From CAISIP01 sp038247175 (GTDB lineage: Bacteria; Pseudomonadota; Gammaproteobacteria; Burkholderiales; Burkholderiaceae_C), in NCBI GenBank assembly GCA_038247175.1, contig JBBRVD010000025.1:1-29946 (forward strand): a stretch of 29,946 nucleotides of DNA. The letters are read 5' to 3'. The notes beneath the pieces are model-generated. The model did no database searches. It worked only from the letters and a program-made list of their open reading frames with translations, and was not told where the DNA came from. Below, piece after piece: positions 7,809-17,402 of this stretch. A program made the position numbers and the translations under genes. Numbering within the stretch: the first letter of the stretch is position 1; each line of letters starts with the position of its first letter.

Positions 7809-9846
7809 ATGAAAAGGAATGGCGTACGGGGTTTTGCGGCGTCGGTCGTCCGTGTCGGCGTGTGTTGCCTATACCTGGGCGGCGCGGCGCTGGCCCAGAA
7901 ACCTGGCGAATCGATCACGCTGAATTTTGTCGGTGCCGAGATCGAGGCCGTGGCGCGCACCATGGGTGTGATCACCGGCCGCACCGTGGTCGTCGACCCA
8001 CGGGTGCGCGGTGTGATCAACCTCAGCAGCGACAAACCGCAACCGCCGGCCGCCGCGTACAACCAGTTCCTGGCCGCGCTACGGCTGCAGGGTTACACCG
8101 TCGTGGAATCCAATGGCATCAGCAAGGTGGTGCCGGAGGCCGAGGGCAAGTTGCAGGGCAGCGTGGTCTCGGTGTCGCCGGACAATCCCGCCGGTAACCA
8201 GATCGTGACCCAGATCTTCCGGCTCGACCACGAAAGCGCGCTGAATCTGGTGCCGGTGCTGCGGCCGCTGATCAGTCCGAACAACACGATCAACGTCAAC
8301 CCGGGCAGCAACGCGCTGATCATCACCGATTACGCAGACAACCTGCGCCGTCTGGGCCGCATCATTGCAGCGATGGATATGCCCAATGCGACCGAGGTCG
8401 AGGTGATACCGCTCAAGCATGCACTGGCCTCGGATCTCGCGCCCCTGGTGCTGCGGCTGACGCAGACCAGCAGCGGGCCGGCAGTGCAGGGCCAGGTCGA
8501 CAATTCGTATCGCACCGCGATCATCGCCGAGCCGCGCAGCAACGCCCTGATCGTGCGCGCGGCCAATCCGGCGCGGGTGGAACTGGTGCGTTCGCTGGTG
8601 CAGCGGCTCGATATGCCGTCCTCGGACCGCGCCGCCGGCAATATCCATGTGGTGTACCTGAAGAATGCGGAGGCGGTGAAGCTGGCGGCGACGCTGCGTG
8701 CCGCCATGGCCGGTGCCGGCGGCGCCGGCGCCGGCGCGTCGGCCCTGCGGCCACCGGTCAGCCGCGGCGACGCAGACCGACACCGGTGGCCAGATCCAGG
8801 CCGATGCAGCGACCAATTCGCTGGTGATCACCGCGCCGGAGCCGCAGTACCGCCAGATGCGAGCGGTCATCGACAAGCTCGATGCGCGCCGGGCGCAGGT
8901 GTTTGTCGAGTCGCTGATCGCCGAGGTCAACGCCGACAAGGCGGCAGAGTTCGGTATCCAGTGGCAGGGCCCGATTGGTCAGAACGGCGATGGCAGCATC
9001 GGGCTGGTCGGCACCAATTTCGGCGCGGGTGGCAACAACATCCTGGCGCTGGCAGCCGGCGCCGCCAATGGCACTGTGAGTCCCGGTGCCGGCCTGAACG
9101 TGGGTATCGCCACGCGTGCCAACGGCGTGTATTTCCTGGGTTTCCTGGCCCGCTTCCTGCAACAGACAGGTGACGGCAACATCCTGTCGACGCCCAACCT
9201 GCTGACGCTGGACAACGAAGAAGCCAAGATCGTGATCGGTCAGAACGTGCCGTTCGTGACCGGCTCCTACACCAACAACAATTCCGGTGGCGGAACCGTC
9301 AATCCGTTCCAGACCATCGAGCGCAAGGATGTCGGCCTGACCTTGCGGGTCAAGCCGCAGATCAGCGAGAACGGCACCATCCGGTTGTCGATTTTCCAGG
9401 AGGTCTCCAGCGTGCAGGCCTCCTCGGTCAATTCCCCCAGCGGCCTGATCACCAACAAGCGCTCGATCGAGTCCAACGTGGTGGTCGAAGACGGTTCGAT
9501 CATCGTGCTCGGCGGTCTGTTGCAGGACGAATCGGCCCTGAACGAGGAAAAGGTGCCCGGCCTGGGCGACGTGCCGCTGTTCGGCAACCTGTTCCGCAGC
9601 GAGACCCGCTCGCGCCGGAAAACCAACCTGATGGTGTTCATGCGGCCGGTCGTGGTGCGCGACGGCGCAGCGATCGATGCCTTGTCGATGGGTCGTTACG
9701 AGTCCATCCGCGCCGATCAGCAGGCGGTGCAACCCCGTCCCAGCGGTGTGCTGCCGAACCTGGGCACGGTGCAACTGCCGGCGGTGCCGGAAAAGACCCG
9801 CGTCCAGCCGGTCGATACGCCGCGCCCGGCCCAACCGGACCGTTGA
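7809..9846 (+). pseudogene. gspD: Type II secretin GspD, split by a net +1 (or -2) frameshift
   Basis: The reading frame opens at 7809 with a signal peptide (cleavage likely after GGAALA, residue 29). It continues through the N0 domain (ITLNFVGAEIEAVARTMG), N1 and N2 (repeated LIITDYADNLRRL-like motifs) and the start of N3. At about 8740-8765 (residue ~310) the conserved protein moves to another frame, which carries the rest of N3 (QADAATNSLVITAPEPQYRQ), the secretin beta-barrel (VIGQNVPFVTGSY, KDVGLTLRVKPQI, IIVLGGLLQDE, VPLFGNLFRS) and the C-terminus at 9846. Joined, the product would be about 678 aa, a normal GspD size. The break sits in a glycine-rich loop coded by a GCCGGC repeat. It may be an assembly error, a true mutation or recoding; the sequence alone cannot decide. 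As written, translation stops at 9173 without the pore domain. Confidence 0.9.
8709..8738. repeat. GC-only short repeat (GCCGGC/GGCGCC units) at the gspD frameshift
   Basis: A 30-bp stretch made almost wholly of G and C, built from overlapping self-complementary hexamers GCCGGC and GGCGCC. It encodes alternating Gly and Ala in the N3 loop of GspD. Such sequence folds back on itself and is prone to slippage and sequencing error. The frame change lies just downstream, within about 30 bp. Confidence 0.7.
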
Positions 9847-9853
9847 GGCGCCG

Positions 9854-11242
9854 ATGCGTTTCCCGTTGCCGTACGCCTTTGCGCGCACGCACCAGCTGCT
9901 GCTGGAGGACGACGGCGGCGCTTTGACGCTGGTCGTGCATCCGGGCTCGCCACGTGGCGCGCTCGGCGAGGTGCTGCGCAAGTACCCGCAGGCGGCGATT
10001 GCCGCCATGGATGCGGATTCGCTGGTGCAGCGCATCAGCGCCGCCTACTCGCAAGGCGAGTCCAGCGCCGCCCTGGTGGCCAGCGAAGTGGCCTCTGACG
10101 TGGATCTGCAGCGCATGATGCAGGAATTGCCAGCGGTGGAGGACCTGCTCGAGGCAGCCGACGACGCGCCCATCATCCGGTTGCTCAACGCGTTGCTGAC
10201 CCAGGCCGCGCGCGAGAATGCCAGCGATATCCATATCGAACCCTACGAACGCCACAGCAGCGTGCGGTTCCGGGTCGATGGCACATTGCGCGAGGTGGTG
10301 CAGCCCAACCGCGCGCTGCACGGGGCGCTGATATCGCGCCTGAAGATCATGGCCGAGCTGGACATCTCCGAGAAACGGCTGCCGCAGGACGGCCGCATCA
10401 GCCTGCGCATCGGTACCCGGGCGGTTGATGTGCGTGTCAGCACGCTGCCCAGTGCGCAAGGGGAACGCGCGGTGTTGCGCCTGCTCGACAAGTCGGGGGC
10501 CCGGCTGAACCTGGAGGCAGTGGGGATGGAGGGGCAGACGCTGCAGCGTTTTGCGCAGCTGATAGCCCAGCCACACGGCATCATCCTGGTGACCGGCCCG
10601 ACCGGTTCGGGCAAGACCACCACCCTGTATGCCGCGCTGAGCCGACTCGACTACGCGCATACCAACATCATGACGGTCGAGGATCCGATCGAATACGAGT
10701 TGCCGGGTATCGGCCAGACCCAGGTCAATGCCCGCATCGAGCTCAGTTTCGCCACTGCGTTGCGGGCCATCCTGCGCCAGGACCCGGATGTCATCATGAT
10801 CGGCGAGATCCGCGACTTCGAGACTGCGCAGATCGCGATCCAGGCGTCGCTCACCGGGCACCTGGTGCTGGCCACGCTGCACACCAACGATTCCGCCAGT
10901 GCGGTGACCCGGCTCATCGACATGGGGGTGGAGCCCTTCCTGCTCAGCTCCTCGCTGCTGGGCGTGCTGGCCCAGCGCCTGGTGCGCAAATGGTGCCTGC
11001 ACTGCAATGGCAAGGGATGCGATTACTGCGGGCAGACCGGTTATGCCGGCCGCACCGGTGTGTACGAACTGCTGGTGGCCGATGCAGCGATCCGCGACCA
11101 GATCCATCGCCGGGCGTCGGAGGCCGAGATCCGCGCCGCCGCGATCGCCGGTGGCATGCAGCTGATGCGCGACGATGGCCAGCGCCTGGTGGTCGCCGGA
11201 GTGACCGCACGCGAGGAAGTGCTGCGGGTCACGCGCGATTGA
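9854..11242 (+). CDS. gspE: Type II secretion system ATPase GspE
   Basis: 462 aa. The N1E/N2E-like region is followed by a RecA-like ATPase: Walker A GPTGSGKTT (248-256), Asp box (VEDPIEYELPGIGQTQVN), Walker B DPDVIMIGEIRD (310-321) and His box TGHLVLATLHTND. GspE hydrolyses ATP in the cytoplasm to drive pseudopilus assembly, docked on GspL. The tetracysteine zinc element is unusually compact: C381-x2-C384, four residues, C389-x2-C392, whereas most GspE proteins have a loop of a few dozen residues between the pairs. The N-terminus is also short. The ATG at 9854 follows the gspD stop by 7 bp; the frame extends upstream but only inside gspD. Confidence 0.95.
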   Translation: MRFPLPYAFARTHQLLLEDDGGALTLVVHPGSPRGALGEVLRKYPQAAIAAMDADSLVQRISAAYSQGESSAALVASEVASDVDLQRMMQELPAVEDLLEAADDAPIIRLLNALLTQAARENASDIHIEPYERHSSVRFRVDGTLREVVQPNRALHGALISRLKIMAELDISEKRLPQDGRISLRIGTRAVDVRVSTLPSAQGERAVLRLLDKSGARLNLEAVGMEGQTLQRFAQLIAQPHGIILVTGPTGSGKTTTLYAALSRLDYAHTNIMTVEDPIEYELPGIGQTQVNARIELSFATALRAILRQDPDVIMIGEIRDFETAQIAIQASLTGHLVLATLHTNDSASAVTRLIDMGVEPFLLSSSLLGVLAQRLVRKWCLHCNGKGCDYCGQTGYAGRTGVYELLVADAAIRDQIHRRASEAEIRAAAIAGGMQLMRDDGQRLVVAGVTAREEVLRVTRD

Positions 11243-11268
11243 GTCGGCCGGCGCAAAATTCCCGACCC

Positions 11269-12501
11269 ATGCCAGCGTATTCGTTTGAAGCCGTCGACCC
11301 CCAGGGTGCGCTGCGCAAGGGCGTCATCGATGCCGAGACCGCGCGCGCGGCGCGCAGCGCCTTGCGCGCCCAGACACTGGTGCCGCTGCAGGTGACCCAG
11401 GTGGGGGCGGGCATGGGGGACGATGCGCAAGCGATCGATCGCACGCCGTCCTGGCTCGCCAGCCGTATTTTCGGCGCCGCGGCGCTAGCGGTCTGGACGC
11501 GCCAGCTGGCAGGCCTGGTTTCGGCCAGCCTGCCGCTGGAGCGGGCCTTGACCGCGCTGAGCGAAGAGGCCGACGATCCGCGCCAGCGCAACCTGGTCGC
11601 CGCCTTGCGCGCCGAGGTCAATGCCGGCAGCGGTTTCGCCAAGGCGCTGGCGCAACATCCGCGCGAGTTCTCGCCGATCTACGTGGCGGTGATCGATGCG
11701 GGTGAACATAGCGGTGATCTGGGGCTGGTGCTTGAGCGGCTGGCCGATGACCTGGCCGAGCAGCAGCAGCTCAAGTCACGCCAGGTCGCGGCGGCCCTGT
11801 ACCCGGCCATCGTCACCGTGATCGCGATCCTGATCGTGATGTTTCTGGTGGCGTACGTCGTACCCCAGGTTGCCGGCGTGTTCGCCGGAACCAAGCAGAG
11901 CCTGCCCTGGCTGACCGAGGTGATGCTGGCGCTCAGCGCGCTGGTGCGCAAGCATGGGTTGTGGGTGCTGGCAGCGCTGGCGCTGGCGCTGGTCGGGTTC
12001 CGTGTGGCGCTGCGCAGCGAACCCTTGCGCGAGCGTTTCGATGCGGCCTTCCTGCGTCTGCCCCTTGTCGGCCGGCTGGCGCGCGGCTACAACGCGGCGC
12101 GCTTCGCGAACACGCTGGCCATGCTGGCGGCCGCGGGCGTGCCTATTCTCAAGGCGCTGCAGGCCGCGGCCGAGACACTGAACAACCGGGCCATGCGCGC
12201 CGACGCGCTGGCGGCGCTGGTGCTGGTGCGCGAAGGCGCTCCGATCGCGCTGGCACTGGGGCGGCACAAGCGTTTTCCGCCGATGCTGGCCATGTTCGCC
12301 CGGCTCGGCGAGCAGACCGGGCAGCTGCCGCAGATGCTGCAGCGTGTGGCATCCCAACTGTCGGCCGACGTGCAGCGTCGCGCAATGCAACTGGCCACCA
12401 TCCTGGAGCCGCTGCTGATCGTGGTCATGGGCATGATCGTGATGCTGATCGTGCTGGCGGTGATGCTCCCCATCATCCAGCTCAATACGTTGGTGCGTTG
12501 A
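11269..12501 (+). CDS. gspF: Type II secretion system inner-membrane platform protein GspF
   Basis: 410 aa, the standard GspF length. The N-terminus MPAYSFEAVDPQGALRKGVI is typical. Two repeated cytoplasmic T2SSF domains are visible, the first with LVSASLPLERALTAL and GEHSGDLGLVLERLA, the second with NTLAMLAAAGVPILKAL and GEQTGQLPQMLQRVA. They are linked by three membrane helices at about 178-200, 229-245 and 380-402. GspF is the polytopic core of the inner-membrane platform that GspE acts on. It is the last gene of the gsp operon; the convergent nucleotidyltransferase gene ends 134 bp further on. Confidence 0.96.
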   Translation: MPAYSFEAVDPQGALRKGVIDAETARAARSALRAQTLVPLQVTQVGAGMGDDAQAIDRTPSWLASRIFGAAALAVWTRQLAGLVSASLPLERALTALSEEADDPRQRNLVAALRAEVNAGSGFAKALAQHPREFSPIYVAVIDAGEHSGDLGLVLERLADDLAEQQQLKSRQVAAALYPAIVTVIAILIVMFLVAYVVPQVAGVFAGTKQSLPWLTEVMLALSALVRKHGLWVLAALALALVGFRVALRSEPLRERFDAAFLRLPLVGRLARGYNAARFANTLAMLAAAGVPILKALQAAAETLNNRAMRADALAALVLVREGAPIALALGRHKRFPPMLAMFARLGEQTGQLPQMLQRVASQLSADVQRRAMQLATILEPLLIVVMGMIVMLIVLAVMLPIIQLNTLVR

Positions 12502-12635
12502 GGTCGTGAGAGGTGTGAGGTCATCGCCCCGCTGGCCAGGCCGCGGATGGCCGACCGTAGCCTGTGAAACCTGCGCGGCCCAAGTATGCGTATCGAGCCT
12601 GCGCCATCCCGTGTGCGATCGCTGCTGGGCGCGTG
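12502..12635. other. Intergenic spacer between convergent gspF and the nucleotidyltransferase gene
   Basis: 134 bp between two converging genes. It starts with a short run of GAGGT-like repeats. I see no clear hairpin plus T-run terminator and no credible gene; the frames that cross it lack recognisable protein features. Confidence 0.5.
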
Positions 12636-13244
12636 TCAGGTCTCGACGATCTGCAACCAGTCCCAGCGCAGCTGGTAACTTGCGGCCTTGGCGCGAAACA
12701 GATCGCGGTGGTCGCACAGGGCGTTCGGCCGCAACAGGCCCTGGTACAGGTCGGCCAGGCCGTACGGTGCATACAGCGATGCCAGCAGGCCGCTGGTGTC
12801 TCGCAAGCCGACGCAGGTACACGGCACCAGGAAGCGGTCGATGCCATCGCGCGCGCTGCTCAGTGCAGGGTAGGGCCGGCCGAACCACTGGGGATACCAG
12901 GTGTGGACCCGAGCCTGGTTCTTGGCCTCGACGGTGATACCCAGGTCGCGAAAGCGCGCCTGGACCCGTGCGCCGACTGCGGACTCGGCCTGTTCCGACA
13001 GGTCGCTTGCGTCAAAATAGAACAGGTCATAGTCTTTGATTCCAGCGGTCGGTTCCCGGCCATCCTGCAGGTTCCAGATGGTCTGAAACAGGCAGCCCGC
13101 TACCAGCCATGCGTCCGGCAAGGCCAGCGCAGACAACCGCTCCAGGATCAACCGGTTGTTGTCGTTTTGCAGGGCCTGGCGCACGAACCGCGCGGCCAGG
13201 GCCGCGCGCTCCGGCGGCGCAGTCAGGCTGCCCCCGGGCCTCAC
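12636..13244 (-). CDS. Nucleotidyltransferase-fold protein (NTP_transf_6 / DUF925-like)
   Basis: 202 aa from a GTG start overlapping the aminotransferase stop (GTGA). Visible features are AWLVAGCLFQTIWN followed by GIKDYDLFYFDASDL, where the acidic cluster DYDLFYFD resembles the metal-binding part of the nucleotidyltransferase fold. The conserved tail pattern KNQARVHTWYPQWFGRPYPALSSARDGIDRFL is typical of this uncharacterised family (PF06042, from memory). Substrate and reaction are unknown. The overlap means co-transcription, and probably coupled translation, with the aminotransferase gene. Confidence 0.8.
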   Translation of the reverse strand: MRPGGSLTAPPERAALAARFVRQALQNDNNRLILERLSALALPDAWLVAGCLFQTIWNLQDGREPTAGIKDYDLFYFDASDLSEQAESAVGARVQARFRDLGITVEAKNQARVHTWYPQWFGRPYPALSSARDGIDRFLVPCTCVGLRDTSGLLASLYAPYGLADLYQGLLRPNALCDHRDLFRAKAASYQLRWDWLQIVET

Positions 13245-14437
13245 ACCACCTTGGCGATCGATGCGCAGACGTGACCGATATTGTTATCGTTGAGCGCAGC
13301 CACGCACATGCGCCCGGTATCGGTGCCGTAGACGCCGAACTCGCTGCGCAGGCGCACCATCTGGTCCTTGGTCAGGCCGGAATAGCTGAACATGCCAATC
13401 TGCTGGGTGATGAAACCCATGTCCTGGCGCACGCCCGCGGCCTTGAGTCCGTCAACCAGTTTGTGCCGCATGGTCTTGATGCGGACCCGCATCGCGGCCA
13501 GTTCCTGCTCCCACAGGGCACGCAGCGTCGGGTCGGCCATGATGGCTGCGACGATGGCGCCGCCGTGGGTCGGCGGGTTGCTGTAGTTGGTACGGATCAC
13601 GATCTTGAGCTGGCTCAGCACCCGCGCGGCCTCGTCCCTGGACTCGCACAAGACGCTCAGTGCCCCGACCCGCTCGCCATACAGGCTGAAGCTCTTGCTG
13701 AAGCTGGTCGAGACCAGGAAACTCAGGCCGGCAGCAACGAATTTTTGCACTGCGGCGCCATCCTCCTGAATGCCGAAACCGAAGCCCTGGTAGGCCATAT
13801 CGAGGAAAGGCGTCAGTTGGCGCTCCTGGCATACCGCTACAACCTGGTCCCACTGCTCGGCCGTGATGTCGTATCCGGTCGGGTTGTGGCAGCAGGCGTG
13901 CAACACGACGATGGTGCCGGGTGCGGCGGCCTGCAGTGTGGCGAGCATGCCAGCGAAGTCGATGGAGCGATGTACGGCGTCGTAATACGGGTAATACCCG
14001 ACCTCGAAACCGGCGCTGCGAAACAGGGCCAGGTGGTTTTCCCAGCTCGGGCCGCTGATCAGCACCTTGGCGTCGGGGCTGAGCTTCTTCAGGAAATCAG
14101 CACCGATCTTCAGGCCGCCGGTGCCGCCGACCGCCTGTACGGTTGCTACGCGGCCCGAGTCCACGGGCTCGGATTGCGCACCGAACACCAGCGACTTGAC
14201 TGCTGCGTCGTAGGCGGCTATGCCGTCGATCGGCAGGTAACCACGTGCCTTGGGGGACTCCATCAGGGCTTTTTCGGCCGCCCGCACACATTGGAGCAGG
14301 GGCAACTTGCCGTTTTCGTCGTAGTACACCCCAACGCCCAGGTTGACCTTGAGCGGGTTGGTATCGGCGGCGAATTGGTCGTTCAGACCCAGGATGGGGT
14401 CGCGTGGGGCCATTTGCACGGCGGTAAACAAGGACAT
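13241..14437 (-). CDS. tyrB: Aromatic/aspartate aminotransferase (fold type I PLP enzyme)
   Basis: 398 aa, nearly the same length as AspC/TyrB. Family motifs are clear: NLGVGVYYDENGKLP near the N-terminus, GPSWENH (129-135), HNPTG (184-188), the PLP lysine K248 in STSFSKSFSLYGERVG, and the substrate-carboxylate arginine in DTGRMCVAALN. These enzymes transfer the amino group between aspartate or aromatic amino acids and 2-oxoglutarate in the cytoplasm. Aspartate or aromatic preference cannot be settled from sequence alone; tyrB is chosen because beta-proteobacterial homologues next to uvrB are usually annotated as aromatic. It is divergent from uvrB and overlaps the downstream nucleotidyltransferase gene. 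Confidence 0.92.
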   Translation of the reverse strand: MSLFTAVQMAPRDPILGLNDQFAADTNPLKVNLGVGVYYDENGKLPLLQCVRAAEKALMESPKARGYLPIDGIAAYDAAVKSLVFGAQSEPVDSGRVATVQAVGGTGGLKIGADFLKKLSPDAKVLISGPSWENHLALFRSAGFEVGYYPYYDAVHRSIDFAGMLATLQAAAPGTIVVLHACCHNPTGYDITAEQWDQVVAVCQERQLTPFLDMAYQGFGFGIQEDGAAVQKFVAAGLSFLVSTSFSKSFSLYGERVGALSVLCESRDEAARVLSQLKIVIRTNYSNPPTHGGAIVAAIMADPTLRALWEQELAAMRVRIKTMRHKLVDGLKAAGVRQDMGFITQQIGMFSYSGLTKDQMVRLRSEFGVYGTDTGRMCVAALNDNNIGHVCASIAKVV

Positions 14438-14548
14438 GTTGCTGCTCTTTGCGGTTCGGCGGAATGTCGAATGGGGCGGGAGGCCGGCTTGGGGCGAGCG
14501 CGGGACGGAGTTCTGCGGTACGCTTGCCGGCTGCCTCAGATTTTAGCT

Positions 14549-14565
14549 GCCGCGTGACACGCGGC
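14549..14565. promoter_or_regulatory. 17-bp perfect palindrome just upstream of uvrB
   Basis: GCCGCGTG-A-CACGCGGC is a perfect inverted repeat with 8-bp arms and a single central base, 11 bp before the uvrB ATG in the 139-bp gap between the divergent aminotransferase gene and uvrB. It could be an operator for a dimeric regulator or a structure in the uvrB leader. It does not match the LexA box CTGT-N8-ACAG. No T-run follows on either strand, so it is not a normal terminator. Confidence 0.45.
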
Positions 14566-14576
14566 GGTCGTTTGCC

Positions 14577-16715
<2,139 letters not shown>

Positions 16716-16718
16716 GGC

Positions 16719-16773
16719 AACGCTCTCCCGCGCCGCGACCTGTCGGGACGCCCGTTGTCAGTCCGAGAGCGTT
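16719..16773. terminator. Possible bidirectional inverted repeat after uvrB
   Basis: AACGCTCTC at 16719-16727 is repeated in inverted form as GAGAGCGTT at 16765-16773, a perfect 9-bp match separated by 37 bp. The second arm lies inside the 3' end of the convergent small ORF. No T-run is present and the loop is long, so terminator function is only a possibility. Confidence 0.25.
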
Positions 16774-17156
16774 TCGCACCCTGTCGTGTCTGTCGCGCCT
16801 GACGCGTCCACTGGTGTCAGGTTCCGCCGTGCCGCGTGCCGCCTGAGTAGCCTGCGCATCTGCAGAGCATCGCCCTGCGCGGCCTGCCACACCAGGGCAG
16901 GTGCCAACACGTGGCTGCCTCGCGGTAATTCGTGCAGCGCGAGATCCACCAGTTCGGCAACCGTGTGGGCACGTACCGGTTGTTCGGACGATGGCACCAT
17001 GGTGCGGGTGAAGCCCAGCATCCAGCCTGCGAGCGCCTGCAGGCGACTACGCGACTCAGGTGTCGGCGGGCGCGCAAGGCGCCAAAAGCATCGCAGGTAC
17101 GCTGCATCTGTCATCCTTGTCGCGATTTGACGCATACGGATCAACATAAGTCGCAA
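16758..17156 (-). CDS. Hypothetical protein, convergent with uvrB
   Basis: Up to 132 aa; starts at the ATGs at 17156, 17147, 17135 or 17114 are all possible, and none has a clear ribosome-binding site. I do not recognise the family. The predicted protein looks alpha-helical, for example LQALAGWMLGFTRTM, AHTVAELVDLALHEL and VLAPALVWQAAQGDALQMRRLLRRHAARR. There is no signal peptide or clear membrane span. Its composition (Leu/Ala-rich helices, ordered charge pattern) looks more protein-like than the overlapping plus-strand frame, which is rich in Arg, Ser and Cys. It would start divergently from iscR across a 246-bp gap. Confidence 0.5.
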   Translation of the reverse strand: MRLMLIRMRQIATRMTDAAYLRCFWRLARPPTPESRSRLQALAGWMLGFTRTMVPSSEQPVRAHTVAELVDLALHELPRGSHVLAPALVWQAAQGDALQMRRLLRRHAARRNLTPVDASGATDTTGCETLSD

Positions 17157-17221
17157 ACGGATTGACAGGAAACGATGTTGGATCTTTTATGACTTGGCGG
17201 GGAACTTTTGTGACTGATCGG

Positions 17222-17281
17222 TATACTTACTCGAGTAATTCGATAGGACATCACATATACTTGAACTAACCAGTCAACCAC
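17222..17281 (+). promoter_or_regulatory. isc promoter region with two TATACTT/IscR-box-like elements
   Basis: Two TATACTT elements lie 34 bp apart, at 17222-17228 and 17256-17262. Compared by eye with the type 1 IscR consensus (ATAsyyGACTrwwwyAGTCrrsTAT, recalled from enterobacteria), the second site at 17257-17281 matches about 19 of 25 positions, including ATACTTGA and AGTCAAC. The first, from 17223, is weaker and contains the 12-bp palindrome TTACTCGAGTAA (17227-17238). TATACT can also serve as a -10 element; no good -35 is seen, as is also known for the E. coli iscR promoter. Holo-IscR binding here would repress the isc operon. Confidence 0.5.
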
Positions 17282-17402
17282 TCGTCTACCCAGGCATGGA
17301 GTTTGGAGCCCTATCGAAGGCTCTCTATGAGGGTGGTGCCAGAAGCCCACAAGGCATCCGGCTCGGGCCGTTGATGAATCAACCCAACTGAAGGAGTTTG
17401 CA

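Noticed and set aside
9638..11107. 489-codon antisense frame over gspE
   Set aside because: Fully covered by the well-supported gspE ATPase; the composition is Gln/His/Arg-rich, as expected of antisense GC-rich sequence.
14438..14576. LexA (SOS) box upstream of uvrB
   Set aside because: No CTGT-N8-ACAG pattern is visible in the gap; the palindrome present is of a different type.
16786..17130. Plus-strand 114-codon frame opposite the orphan ORF
   Set aside because: Arg/Ser/Cys-rich composition without helices or motifs; the minus-strand frame looks more like a real protein.
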